From Comamonadaceae bacterium (GTDB lineage Bacteria; Pseudomonadota; Gammaproteobacteria; Burkholderiales; Burkholderiaceae_C): DNA of 5,242 nucleotides. Below are positions 1-5,195 of this stretch, in pieces. The stretch spans positions 1-5,242 of the forward strand of contig CANHBU010000171.1 in the NCBI GenBank assembly GCA_947458345.1, given 5' to 3'. Below the pieces are notes generated by a model, which searched no databases, was not told the DNA's origin, and saw only the letters and a program-made list of their open reading frames with translations. Numbering within the stretch: position 1 is the first letter of the stretch; each line of letters begins with the position of its first letter. Made by a program: the position numbers and the translations under genes.

Positions 1-1
1 C

Positions 2-742
2 CTCGAGCGCGAGCGTGACGATCTCGAGTCGTTTTCTCATGCCCTGGCCCACGATCTGCACTCGCCGCTTAGTGCAATTGACGGCTTTTCTGTCTTGCTC
101 CAAGAGTCCCTCGAGGCCCTGCCTGCGGGCGAGCCGCTGCGGCACTTGGCCGCCCGCGTGCGGGCCGGCGTCGAGCAACTGGGCGAGCTGATCGAGGCCG
201 TGCGGGTGCTCTCGCGCTTGTCGAGCTCGCCCATGCAGTGCGGCCCGGTCGACCTCAGCGAGATCGCCGCACAGCTCGTGGACGGCTGGCGCGAGCAGCA
301 TCCCGAGCCGCCGCTGGAGGTCTGCATAGAGCCCGGGCTGCGCGCCTGTGGCGACGCACGCCTGCTGCGCCAGTTGCTCGACAACCTGCTGGGCAATGCA
401 CGCAAGTTCAGCAGCCGCGGCCCACGCATACGCATCGAGCTTGGCCGCCTGCCGCCCGATGCCCCAACCCAGCCCCCGGGTTGGGGCGGCGCTTTTTTTG
501 TGCGTGACCACGGTATCGGTTTTGACATGGGCCAGGCGCAGCGCCTGTTTCAGCCTTATCAGCGCCTGCACGGCTCTGAGCCCTTCGAGGGCCAGGGCCT
601 GGGTCTGGCCATTGTGCAGCGCATCGTCAGCCGTCACGGCGGTCGGGTGCGCGCCGAGTCGGCGCCGCTGCAAGGCGCCACTTTCTTTTTCACCTTGGGC
701 CCGTGTGAGCAGCCCGAGATCCTCCCCTTAACGAAAGCATGA
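2..742 (+). CDS. Sensor histidine kinase, C-terminal catalytic part (5' end outside window)
   Basis: This is the last 246 codons of an ATP-dependent autophosphorylating sensor kinase. The frame is open from base 2 to the TGA at 740-742. The dimerisation/phosphoacceptor (HisKA) box reads AHDLHSPLSAIDGFS, with the phospho-accepting His at bases 50-52 (residue 17 of the visible part). An HATPase_c domain follows: N box LLDNLLGNARKFS (about residues 125-137), G1 box VRDHGIGFD (about 167-175), F box LFQPYQRLH, and G2 box GQGLGLAI (about 197-204). It ends with the usual GATFFFTL strand. The H box resembles PAS- or phytochrome-linked kinases (SHDLRAPLRAIDGFS type), so a PAS sensor probably lies upstream; that is inference. 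No receiver domain follows, so it is not a hybrid at its C-terminus. A Pro/Gly-rich insert just before the G1 box is encoded by a terminator-shaped hairpin (461-499). The stop overlaps the next gene's start. Confidence 0.93.
   Translation, partial: LERERDDLESFSHALAHDLHSPLSAIDGFSVLLQESLEALPAGEPLRHLAARVRAGVEQLGELIEAVRVLSRLSSSPMQCGPVDLSEIAAQLVDGWREQHPEPPLEVCIEPGLRACGDARLLRQLLDNLLGNARKFSSRGPRIRIELGRLPPDAPTQPPGWGGAFFVRDHGIGFDMGQAQRLFQPYQRLHGSEPFEGQGLGLAIVQRIVSRHGGRVRAESAPLQGATFFFTLGPCEQPEILPLTKA
461..499 (+). terminator. Terminator-like hairpin plus T7 inside the kinase gene
   Basis: The arms GCCCCAACCC (461-470) and GGGTTGGGGC (478-487) are perfect 10-bp complements around a 7-base loop. Five bases later comes a run of seven T (493-499). 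This has the shape of a Rho-independent terminator for the + strand, but it lies within an open coding frame (codons for DAPTQPPGWGGAFF). The 5-base gap between stem and T-tract is longer than ideal, and translating ribosomes would normally prevent folding. The minus strand has no matching T-tract. The geometry is directly visible; activity is unproven. Confidence 0.4.
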
Positions 743-1410
743 CCATGCAGGACGATCACCGCAGCGGGCCCTCGGCGCTCGCAACCGGCGCCGACATTCA
801 GCGGCCGCCCCGACGTTCGTCTTTCAAGGCGCAGATGCTGCAAGCGCGCGAAGATGCCATCGTGCAGGCAGTCAACCGCTTGCTGGCCGAAAAAGGGTTT
901 GACCTGATGACGGTCGATGAAGTGGCCGCGCAGGTGGGCATCGCCAAGGCCAGCCTTTACAAGCATTTTCCGAGCAAGGAAGACTTGGCCGCCGCCGCCA
1001 TGGTGCGCATGCTCGCGCAGGCCGAAGACTTTTTGGACCAGCTGCCTGCACAAGCCGAGCCGATCGAGCAGCTCAAGGCGGTGGCGCGCTGGATGATGCG
1101 CCTGCAACTGGCCGGGCAGATGCCCACCTTGCCCAGCCAAAATTCGAGCTTGCGCGCCCGCTTGATGGCCAATCAGACCTATCTGGACTTGCTGGTCCAT
1201 GTCAGCGATCGCATCGGCCTGTGGATCGAGGCCTGCCAGGCCAATGGCAGCATCAACCCCAAGCTGCCGCCGATTTTGGTGCTCTACACCCTGTATGCGC
1301 GCGCCTGTGACCCGGTGCTCGAATTCATGAAGGCCAGCGGCCAGTTTGAAGACGAAGCCATCGTCGAGTGGGTCACCGGCACCTGCTTTGACGGCCTGCG
1401 CTCGCGCTGA
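739..1410 (+). CDS. TetR/AcrR-family transcriptional regulator
   Basis: This is a 223-residue one-component DNA-binding regulator. After a polar, probably flexible N-terminus (1-30), residues about 33-80 form the TetR three-helix DNA-binding domain. It contains the segment AVNRLLAEKGFDLMTVDEVA followed by the recognition region GIAKASLYKHFPSKEDL (68-83), the family hallmark. The helical C-terminal part (about 90-220) would hold the ligand pocket and dimer interface; it is not conserved enough to name an inducer. The length is normal for the family. The start at 739 overlaps the kinase stop as ATGA, pointing to translational coupling. A second in-frame ATG at 745 is an alternative and is better spaced (7 nt) from a weak purine stretch GAAAG at 733-737. 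The target is unknown; the co-transcribed kinase and its own operon are candidates. It converges on the next gene. Confidence 0.93.
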   Translation: MTMQDDHRSGPSALATGADIQRPPRRSSFKAQMLQAREDAIVQAVNRLLAEKGFDLMTVDEVAAQVGIAKASLYKHFPSKEDLAAAAMVRMLAQAEDFLDQLPAQAEPIEQLKAVARWMMRLQLAGQMPTLPSQNSSLRARLMANQTYLDLLVHVSDRIGLWIEACQANGSINPKLPPILVLYTLYARACDPVLEFMKASGQFEDEAIVEWVTGTCFDGLRSR

Positions 1411-1420
1411 GTAGCTGGAA

Positions 1421-1434
1421 GCCCCAGTGGGGGC
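1421..1434. terminator. Small GC hairpin between convergent genes
   Basis: In the 34-bp gap between the stops of the TetR gene and the minus-strand UDG-like gene, GCCCC (1421-1425) can pair with GGGGC (1430-1434) around a 4-base loop. Neither strand has a real T-tract after it, so if it ends transcription it does so weakly or with Rho. Position between convergent stops is the main argument. Confidence 0.25.
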
Positions 1435-1444
1435 CGGTTGTCGC

Positions 1445-2299
1445 TCAGCCGGCTTCGAGCCGCTGGGCGTGCTGCTCGCGCGCCAGCTGCAAGGCCAGGC
1501 ACAGATCGTCCCAGGCTTTGGCCTTGTCGGCTGGATTGCGCAGCAGGGTCACGCAGTCGTAACTGACGATGGCCGGGGTGCCCCACAGCTCATGCACCTG
1601 CCCGCGCAGGCGGCCCAGGGGTTCGGCCGTCTCCAGCAGCGCCTGCGCCGCCAGCCGGCCCATGATGAAGACCAGATCGGGCTCCAGGGCCAGGGCTTGC
1701 TCCAGGCCTTGCACGCCGCCCTGGGTCGAGCGCTGCATCGGCGCGAGCCAGACCTGACTGCCCTGGTGCAGGCGGGCGGCATGCAGCATGCGCTGCAGCA
1801 ACTCGCTGGCCTGGCCGCCGGGGCCCCAGCCGTTTTCTTGTCGCTGCTCGCTCAGCAGCAGCCAGCGCGGTGCCTCGTCAGGGCCGGGGTGCAGGGCCTG
1901 CAAGGGCCCAATCTGCCAATGCAGGGCCTCGCCCGGACCCGCTGGGGGCGGCATTTGCGCCGGCTCGCTGCGGGGCGGGCTGGCGGGCGGGCTGGCGGCC
2001 GTGCTGCCAGTATTGCGCGCGGTGCCCGCTACCGAGGTGGGCGCTACCGAGGTGGGCGCTTTGGGGGCGGGTGCTGTGGGGGCGGTCGCTGCGGCTGGCG
2101 GGGCCACGCGCGTGGCCGGGTCGTGACCCATGGCCTGGCCAGGCGGCCGGTCTGAAGCCTGGCCCGATGCGCTGCTGGATGCCGGGGAGGCCTCTGCGGC
2201 CTGGGCCGCCGTGGGCTGGGCTGGTGCGCTGCGGGTGGGCCACCACAGCCGCACGCCCATCTCGCGCAGCATGGCCTTGTGGCGGGCATCCAGGCTCAT
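1445..2299 (-). CDS. Degenerate uracil-DNA-glycosylase-fold protein; possible Pol III psi (HolD-like) subunit
   Basis: This is a 284-residue protein in three parts. Residues 3-21 are a conserved-looking helix motif ending MGVRLWWP. Residues about 22-124 are an Ala/Pro/Ser/Thr linker, probably disordered, with short internal repeats. Residues about 126-270 resemble the core of family-4-type uracil-DNA glycosylases: GRLAAQALL (214-222), GRLRGQVHELWGTPAIVSYD (229-248), LLRNPADKAKAWDDL (252-266). The enzyme motifs are missing. The GEAPG-type loop is replaced by LSEQRQENGW (149-158), the HPxxLLR His is replaced (YDCVTLLR), and no Fe-S cysteine set is present (its only two cysteines are at 249 and 267). 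I therefore doubt glycosylase activity. The N- and C-terminal motifs and the position next to rimI suggest a clamp-loader psi subunit (see findings). The start ATG overlaps the rimI stop as ATGA, and it is the last gene of the tsaB-rimI cluster. Databases probably call such proteins UDG-family or hypothetical. Existence is firm; function is tentative. Confidence 0.88.
   Translation of the reverse strand: MSLDARHKAMLREMGVRLWWPTRSAPAQPTAAQAAEASPASSSASGQASDRPPGQAMGHDPATRVAPPAAATAPTAPAPKAPTSVAPTSVAGTARNTGSTAASPPASPPRSEPAQMPPPAGPGEALHWQIGPLQALHPGPDEAPRWLLLSEQRQENGWGPGGQASELLQRMLHAARLHQGSQVWLAPMQRSTQGGVQGLEQALALEPDLVFIMGRLAAQALLETAEPLGRLRGQVHELWGTPAIVSYDCVTLLRNPADKAKAWDDLCLALQLAREQHAQRLEAG
1974..1998 (-). 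repeat. 12-bp tandem repeat in linker coding region
   Basis: The 13-base string GGCGGGCTGGCGG occurs at 1974-1986 and again at 1986-1998, so the period is 12 bp. On the coding (minus) strand it encodes part of the Pro-Ala-Ser linker (AASPPASPPRS, residues 101-111). The period is a multiple of three, so copy-number change would keep the frame. Confidence 0.7.
2028..2060 (-). repeat. 15-bp tandem duplication encoding APTSV-APTSV
   Basis: The unit GCTACCGAGGTGGGC is exactly repeated at 2028-2042 and 2043-2057, and a third GCT begins at 2058. Translated on the minus strand it gives APTSVAPTSVA (residues 81-91) in the linker of the UDG-like protein. Exact identity at the nucleotide level suggests recent replication slippage. 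Confidence 0.8.
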
Positions 2300-2784
2300 G
2301 GCTGGGCTGCGGCCAGCGGCAGGCTCATGACCACCGCGTCCTCGCGTTTGAAAGGCGCCAGCGGATAGTAGTTTCGGCGCAGGCCCACCGTTTTGAATCC
2401 ATAGCGTTCGTAGATTTGGCGGGCGCGGACGTTGCTGGTGCGCACCTCAAGCCACAGCGATTGTGCACCCTGGGCTTGCGCAAAGCGCAGCATCTCATCG
2501 AGCATCAGCCGCGCCAGCCCGCGGCCCTGCTGCGGCGGATCGACACTGAGGTTGAGCAGATGGGCCTCTTGCGCGCCGAGCATCAGCACGTAGTAGCCCA
2601 TCAGGTCCGGCCCCTGCAGCAGCACTTGCGCGCAGTAGCCCGCCCGCAGTGAATCGGCGAAGTTGCCGCGCGACCAGGGATGGGTGTAGGCGCGTTTTTC
2701 AACCCGGCTGACCTCATCGAGCCAGTCTTCGCTCATGGCTTGCAGGCGCAGCTCGGCGGTGTCGGTCTCGAGCACCGCGCTCAT
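2296..2784 (-). CDS. rimI: Ribosomal-protein-alanine-type N-alpha-acetyltransferase RimI (GNAT)
   Basis: This is a 162-residue GNAT-fold cytoplasmic acetyltransferase. RimI transfers acetyl from acetyl-CoA to the N-terminal alanine of ribosomal protein S18. The acetyl-CoA pyrophosphate loop is visible as QGRGLA (Q86-xx-G89-x-A91) after the strand AHLLNLSVDP. The RimI signature WLEVRTSNVRARQIYERYGF (111-130) supplies a probable general base E113 and general acid Y125. Their spacing of 12 matches the catalytic Glu/Tyr pair I recall for Salmonella RimI. It continues with VGLRRNYYPLAPFKREDAVVMSL, typical of the family. The N-terminus (EKRAYTHPWSRGNFADSL) also fits RimI. The length is close to the usual 150-160 residues. 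Both ends overlap neighbours by ATGA (tsaB stop at 2781-2784, next start at 2296-2299). The tsaB-rimI pair is common in bacteria. Confidence 0.95.
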   Translation of the reverse strand: MSAVLETDTAELRLQAMSEDWLDEVSRVEKRAYTHPWSRGNFADSLRAGYCAQVLLQGPDLMGYYVLMLGAQEAHLLNLSVDPPQQGRGLARLMLDEMLRFAQAQGAQSLWLEVRTSNVRARQIYERYGFKTVGLRRNYYPLAPFKREDAVVMSLPLAAAQP

Positions 2785-3512
2785 GGCACGCTCGGGGCTG
2801 CCTGCCCCGCCTTGAGCGCCAGCCGCTCTTGCGTGGTTTGTGCCACCTTGTCTCGTACGTACAGGGGCAGCGCCTGCGCCGCGGCAACGACCTGGTCGAG
2901 CCGGCCCGCGGCCAGTCGCAGCAGAGCGGCGGCGCTGGGCAAGGCCCTCAGGTAGACGCTGCCCGGTGGTGCGGCGCTCAGTTGGGGGTAGGCGTCCATG
3001 GCATTGCCGGCCACCAGGCGGGCTGCCCCATCGGGGTAGGCCAGATCCTCGGGGGCGCTCAGGCGACAGGGCCCGAGCGGGCGCAGCAGCTGTGGCCCTG
3101 CCGCCTCGAAATGCTGTGCGTAGACCTCGTTCATGCGAGCGTCGAGCACGGCGGTAATGAGCTGAGGGCTGGGCTGCGGCGCCAGGGCCCGCGCCTCTTC
3201 GGCCAGGGCCAGCAGGGTATCGATGGGCAGCACCGGCCGGCCGCTGGCCGCCGCCAGCCCCTGCGCGACGGCGCAGGCGGTGCGCACCCCGGTAAAGGAG
3301 CCGGGCCCACGGCTCAAGACGATGGCGTCAAGGTCTTGCAGCCGCAAGCCGGCCTGCTCGAGCAATTGCAGGAGGGTCGGAATCAGCGTGAGCGATGCCT
3401 GCGCCGCCCCGGGCCCGCTGTGCAGCCACTGTTGGGTGCCATGGCTGACGCCCACCGACAAGGTGTCGGTGCTGGTGTCAAAAGCCAGCAGGCGAGAGGC
3501 GGGTGGGGTCAA
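2781..3512 (-). CDS. tsaB: tRNA t6A37 biosynthesis protein TsaB
   Basis: TsaB is the non-catalytic ASKHA-fold partner that dimerises with TsaD and, with TsaE and TsaC, forms N6-threonylcarbamoyladenosine at A37 of ANN-decoding tRNAs. Visible hallmarks are the N-terminal strand LLAFDTSTDTLSVGV (8-22), the block LSRGPGSFTGVRTACAVAQG (66-85), the segment PIDTLLALAEEA (96-107), VLDARMNEVYAQ (122-133), and a C-terminal LYVRDKVAQT (217-226). At 243 residues it is normal in length. The start is a TTG at 3512-3510. An in-frame TAG at 3527-3525 bars any longer form, and the first downstream GTG would remove the FDTS motif, so TTG is the only sensible start. No clear Shine-Dalgarno precedes it. It is the first gene of a coupled trio and is divergent from dacB. 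Confidence 0.95.
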   Translation of the reverse strand: MTPPASRLLAFDTSTDTLSVGVSHGTQQWLHSGPGAAQASLTLIPTLLQLLEQAGLRLQDLDAIVLSRGPGSFTGVRTACAVAQGLAAASGRPVLPIDTLLALAEEARALAPQPSPQLITAVLDARMNEVYAQHFEAAGPQLLRPLGPCRLSAPEDLAYPDGAARLVAGNAMDAYPQLSAAPPGSVYLRALPSAAALLRLAAGRLDQVVAAAQALPLYVRDKVAQTTQERLALKAGQAAPSVP

Positions 3513-3522
3513 GGCGGTGGGG

Positions 3523-3552
3523 CGCTAAAAGGGGGGCCGGGCAGCTTTTGCG
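3523..3552 (-). promoter_or_regulatory. Imperfect hairpin in the probable tsaB leader
   Basis: Read in tsaB direction, CGCAAAAG (3552-3545) can pair with CTTTTAGCG (3531-3523) with one bulged base, enclosing a C-rich 13-base loop. It ends about 10 bases before the TTG start, where a ribosome would bind. The pairing is visible; any regulatory effect is inference. Confidence 0.25.
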
Positions 3553-3558
3553 CCGCAT
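3544..3558 (+). repeat. 15-bp direct repeat, copy 1
   Basis: GCTTTTGCGCCGCAT occurs exactly here, in the tsaB-dacB gap, and again at 3616-3630, a 72-bp offset. This copy runs into the 12-bp palindrome at 3552-3563. Confidence 0.7.
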
Positions 3559-3563
3559 GCGGC
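3552..3563. repeat. 12-bp perfect palindrome GCCGCATGCGGC
   Basis: GCCGCATGCGGC is its own reverse complement and lies almost midway between the divergent starts, abutting the candidate -10 elements (3563-3569). A dimeric regulator could bind here, but G/C-rich palindromes of this length also arise by chance. Treated as a candidate operator only. Confidence 0.35.
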
Positions 3564-3598
3564 ATTATCCGGGTAAGCGTGTGCCGGGCCGGCGGCTT

Positions 3599-5071
3599 AT
3601 GATCCTGCGCATGCTGCTTTTGCGCCGCATTTTTTGGCTTGGGATTTGTGCTGCACTGCCGGCCCTCGGCCACGCCGCCCCACCGGTTGATTTGCCGCGG
3701 CCGGTGTTGCAGGCGCTGGCGCAGGCGCAGGTGCCGCCGCAGGCGGCCTCGTTTTGGGTGGCCGATTTGTCGGCGGGCCAGGTGCGCATCAGTCACCGCG
3801 CCGGGCAGGCCATGAACCCCGCCTCGGCCATCAAGCTGCTCACCACCTCGGCGGCGCTTGAGCTGCTGGGGCCCCAGTACACGTGGCGCACCACGGTGCT
3901 GGCCGATGGCGCGCTGCAAGGCCCGCTGCTCAAGGGCCATCTGGTGCTGCGCGGCGGGGGCGATCCCAAGTTGGTGATCGAGCGCCTGCAGTCCATGCTC
4001 GCGCAGGTGCAGGCCGCCGGCATCAAGGCCATTGAGGGCGACATCGTGCTCGACCGCAGCCTTTGGCGGGTGCCGGTCGTGCATCCGGGCCAGTTCGATG
4101 GCGAGCCCCTCAAGCCCTACAACGCCCAGCCCGACGCTTTGCTGGTCAACTTCAAGTCCCTGGTGCTGACCTTTACGCCCGAGCCCGAGCGAGGCCGTGC
4201 GGCGGTGCGCATCGAGCCGGCTTTGGCCGGGGTCCAGGTCGATGAGAGCGTGCCCTTGGCCAAGGGCGTGCGCTGTGAGGACTGGCGGGCAAGTCTGCAG
4301 GCGGTGCTCGATCAGGCCCAGCAGGTGAGCTTTCGCGGCCCTTATCCGGCCTCCTGTGGCGAGCGCAGCTGGCCCACCGCGTATGCCGAGCCCGAGAGTT
4401 TTGCGGCGCGCACCATCGAGGCCGCCTGGCGCGCCCTGGGCGGCGGTCTCTCGGGGCGGGTGCGCGAGGCCACGCCATCTGAAATCGCTGAGCTCGCGCG
4501 CAGCGGCACGCTGGGCCGATCGCCTGCGGCGCTGCGGCTGGATGCGCCCTCGCTGCCGCTGCTCGATATCGTGCAGGACATCAACAAGTTTTCCAACAAC
4601 GTGATGGCCCAGCAGGTCTTCTACACCCTGGGCCAGCAAGGGGCCCAGGGCACGCCGAGCACGCCCGAGGCCGCGCGCGCGGTGTTGCTGGACTGGTGGC
4701 GCGAGCGTCAGCCGCACAGTGAGCCGCCTGTGATCGACAACGGCTCGGGCCTGAGCCGCACGCAGCGCATCACGGCGCGCGCTTTGGGCGAACTGTTGCA
4801 GCGCATGGCCGCCAGCCCCGTGGCCGACGAGCTGCTGGCCTCTTTGCCGGTTGCCGGTGTCGACGCCACCATGCGCCAGCGTGCCCGCGCAGTGGCCGGC
4901 CAGGCTTGGCTCAAGACCGGCTCCTTGCGCGGCGTCAGCGCCATTGCCGGTTACGCCCAGGCCAGTGGTGGCCGGCGCTATGTGGTGGTGGGTGTGATCA
5001 ATCACGAAAACGCCAGCGCCGGCCGCGCCGCGCTCGATGCACTGGTGCAGTGGGTGGTGCAGTCGCCGTGA
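3599..5071 (+). CDS. dacB: D-alanyl-D-alanine carboxypeptidase/endopeptidase, PBP4 type (DacB, peptidase S13)
   Basis: This is a 490-residue penicillin-binding protein of the low-molecular-mass class C (S13) family. It removes terminal D-Ala and cuts DD-cross-links of peptidoglycan in the periplasm. The three active-site motifs are intact: S76-A-I-K79 (catalytic Ser, in NPASAIKLLTT), S332-N-N334 (in NKFSNNVMAQQ) and K439-T-G (WLKTGSLRG). Other family landmarks are LRGGGDPKL, EGDIVLDRS, FKSLVLTF and IDNGSGLSR. Residues 1-26 form a Sec signal peptide (RR, hydrophobic stretch, PALGHA with likely cleavage before APPVDLP). Length is near E. coli DacB (477). I chose ATG 3599. ATG 3611 is equally plausible and keeps the signal peptide. 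The longer frame from 3503 would overlap tsaB and put a charged tail before the signal. No strong Shine-Dalgarno precedes either ATG. Confidence 0.95.
   Translation: MILRMLLLRRIFWLGICAALPALGHAAPPVDLPRPVLQALAQAQVPPQAASFWVADLSAGQVRISHRAGQAMNPASAIKLLTTSAALELLGPQYTWRTTVLADGALQGPLLKGHLVLRGGGDPKLVIERLQSMLAQVQAAGIKAIEGDIVLDRSLWRVPVVHPGQFDGEPLKPYNAQPDALLVNFKSLVLTFTPEPERGRAAVRIEPALAGVQVDESVPLAKGVRCEDWRASLQAVLDQAQQVSFRGPYPASCGERSWPTAYAEPESFAARTIEAAWRALGGGLSGRVREATPSEIAELARSGTLGRSPAALRLDAPSLPLLDIVQDINKFSNNVMAQQVFYTLGQQGAQGTPSTPEAARAVLLDWWRERQPHSEPPVIDNGSGLSRTQRITARALGELLQRMAASPVADELLASLPVAGVDATMRQRARAVAGQAWLKTGSLRGVSAIAGYAQASGGRRYVVVGVINHENASAGRAALDALVQWVVQSP
3616..3630 (+). repeat. 15-bp direct repeat, copy 2
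   Basis: This is an exact second copy of GCTTTTGCGCCGCAT (first at 3544-3558), here inside the dacB signal-peptide codons. It lacks the palindromic right half present in copy 1. Confidence 0.7.
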
Positions 5072-5195
5072 GCCGGCCTTGCTGCGGCCCAAGGCAGCCC
5101 TCCTGCAGACTTCTGCGCGCTTGGGGCCAGCCGACCTTTGGCCGTCTTGCGGCGCTGGCTTGGGCGGGCCGGCCCATCTGCCCTAAACTGGGACC
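5072..5195. other. Intergenic gap after dacB
   Basis: These 124 bases hold no convincing gene or terminator. Only short stems are seen (for example GCTGC 5081-5085 with GCAGC 5094-5098, and GGCCA/TGGCC around 5125-5145), without T-tracts. A weak promoter-like pair TTGGGC (5160-5165) and TAAACT (5184-5189) with an 18-base spacer could serve the next gene, but would start transcription almost at its ATG. Confidence 0.35.

Larger units (their letters stand above)
3513..3598. promoter_or_regulatory. Divergent tsaB / dacB control region
   Basis: These 86 bp separate the tsaB TTG from the dacB ATG and must hold signals for both genes. On the minus strand, GATAAT (3569-3564) matches the -10 consensus at 5 of 6 positions, placing a tsaB start near 3557. 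On the plus strand the overlapping CATTAT (3563-3568) is a weaker dacB -10 (4 of 6). I see no good -35 for either. The region also holds a 12-bp palindrome and one copy of a 15-bp direct repeat. Promoter assignments are tentative. Confidence 0.35.

Noticed and set aside
634..1200. A minus-strand open frame (188 codons) over the end of the kinase and the TetR gene
   Set aside because: It spans the overlap of two well-supported plus-strand genes and shows only His/Gln-rich antisense composition.
1974..2060. Short repeats considered as a CRISPR array or mobile-element ends
   Set aside because: The units are 12-15 bp, adjacent, without spacers, in frame, and encode a Pro/Ala/Ser linker. They fit slippage within a coding region.
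1427..2155. A 242-codon plus-strand open frame opposite the UDG-like gene
   Set aside because: The product is Gln/Gly/Arg-rich low complexity with no motif. The minus-strand frame has recognisable UDG-fold motifs and couples to rimI.
3503..3598. Extended dacB start at 3503 or GTG 3581
   Set aside because: These would place up to 32 extra, mostly basic residues before a complete signal peptide, and the 3503 start overlaps the tsaB start region. ATG 3599 or 3611 gives a standard signal peptide.
2829..3602. A plus-strand open frame (257 codons) over tsaB
   Set aside because: Clear TsaB motifs on the minus strand explain this DNA; the plus-strand product has no family features.
3509..5092. A 527-codon minus-strand open frame opposite dacB
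   Set aside because: It is an antisense shadow: the plus strand has an intact PBP4 with signal peptide and all three active-site motifs. High G+C content suppresses stops on the other strand, and the antisense product is His/Arg/Gln rich with no recognisable domain.
5072..5195. Possible rho-independent terminator after dacB
   Set aside because: Only 5-bp stems were found and no T-tract follows any of them.
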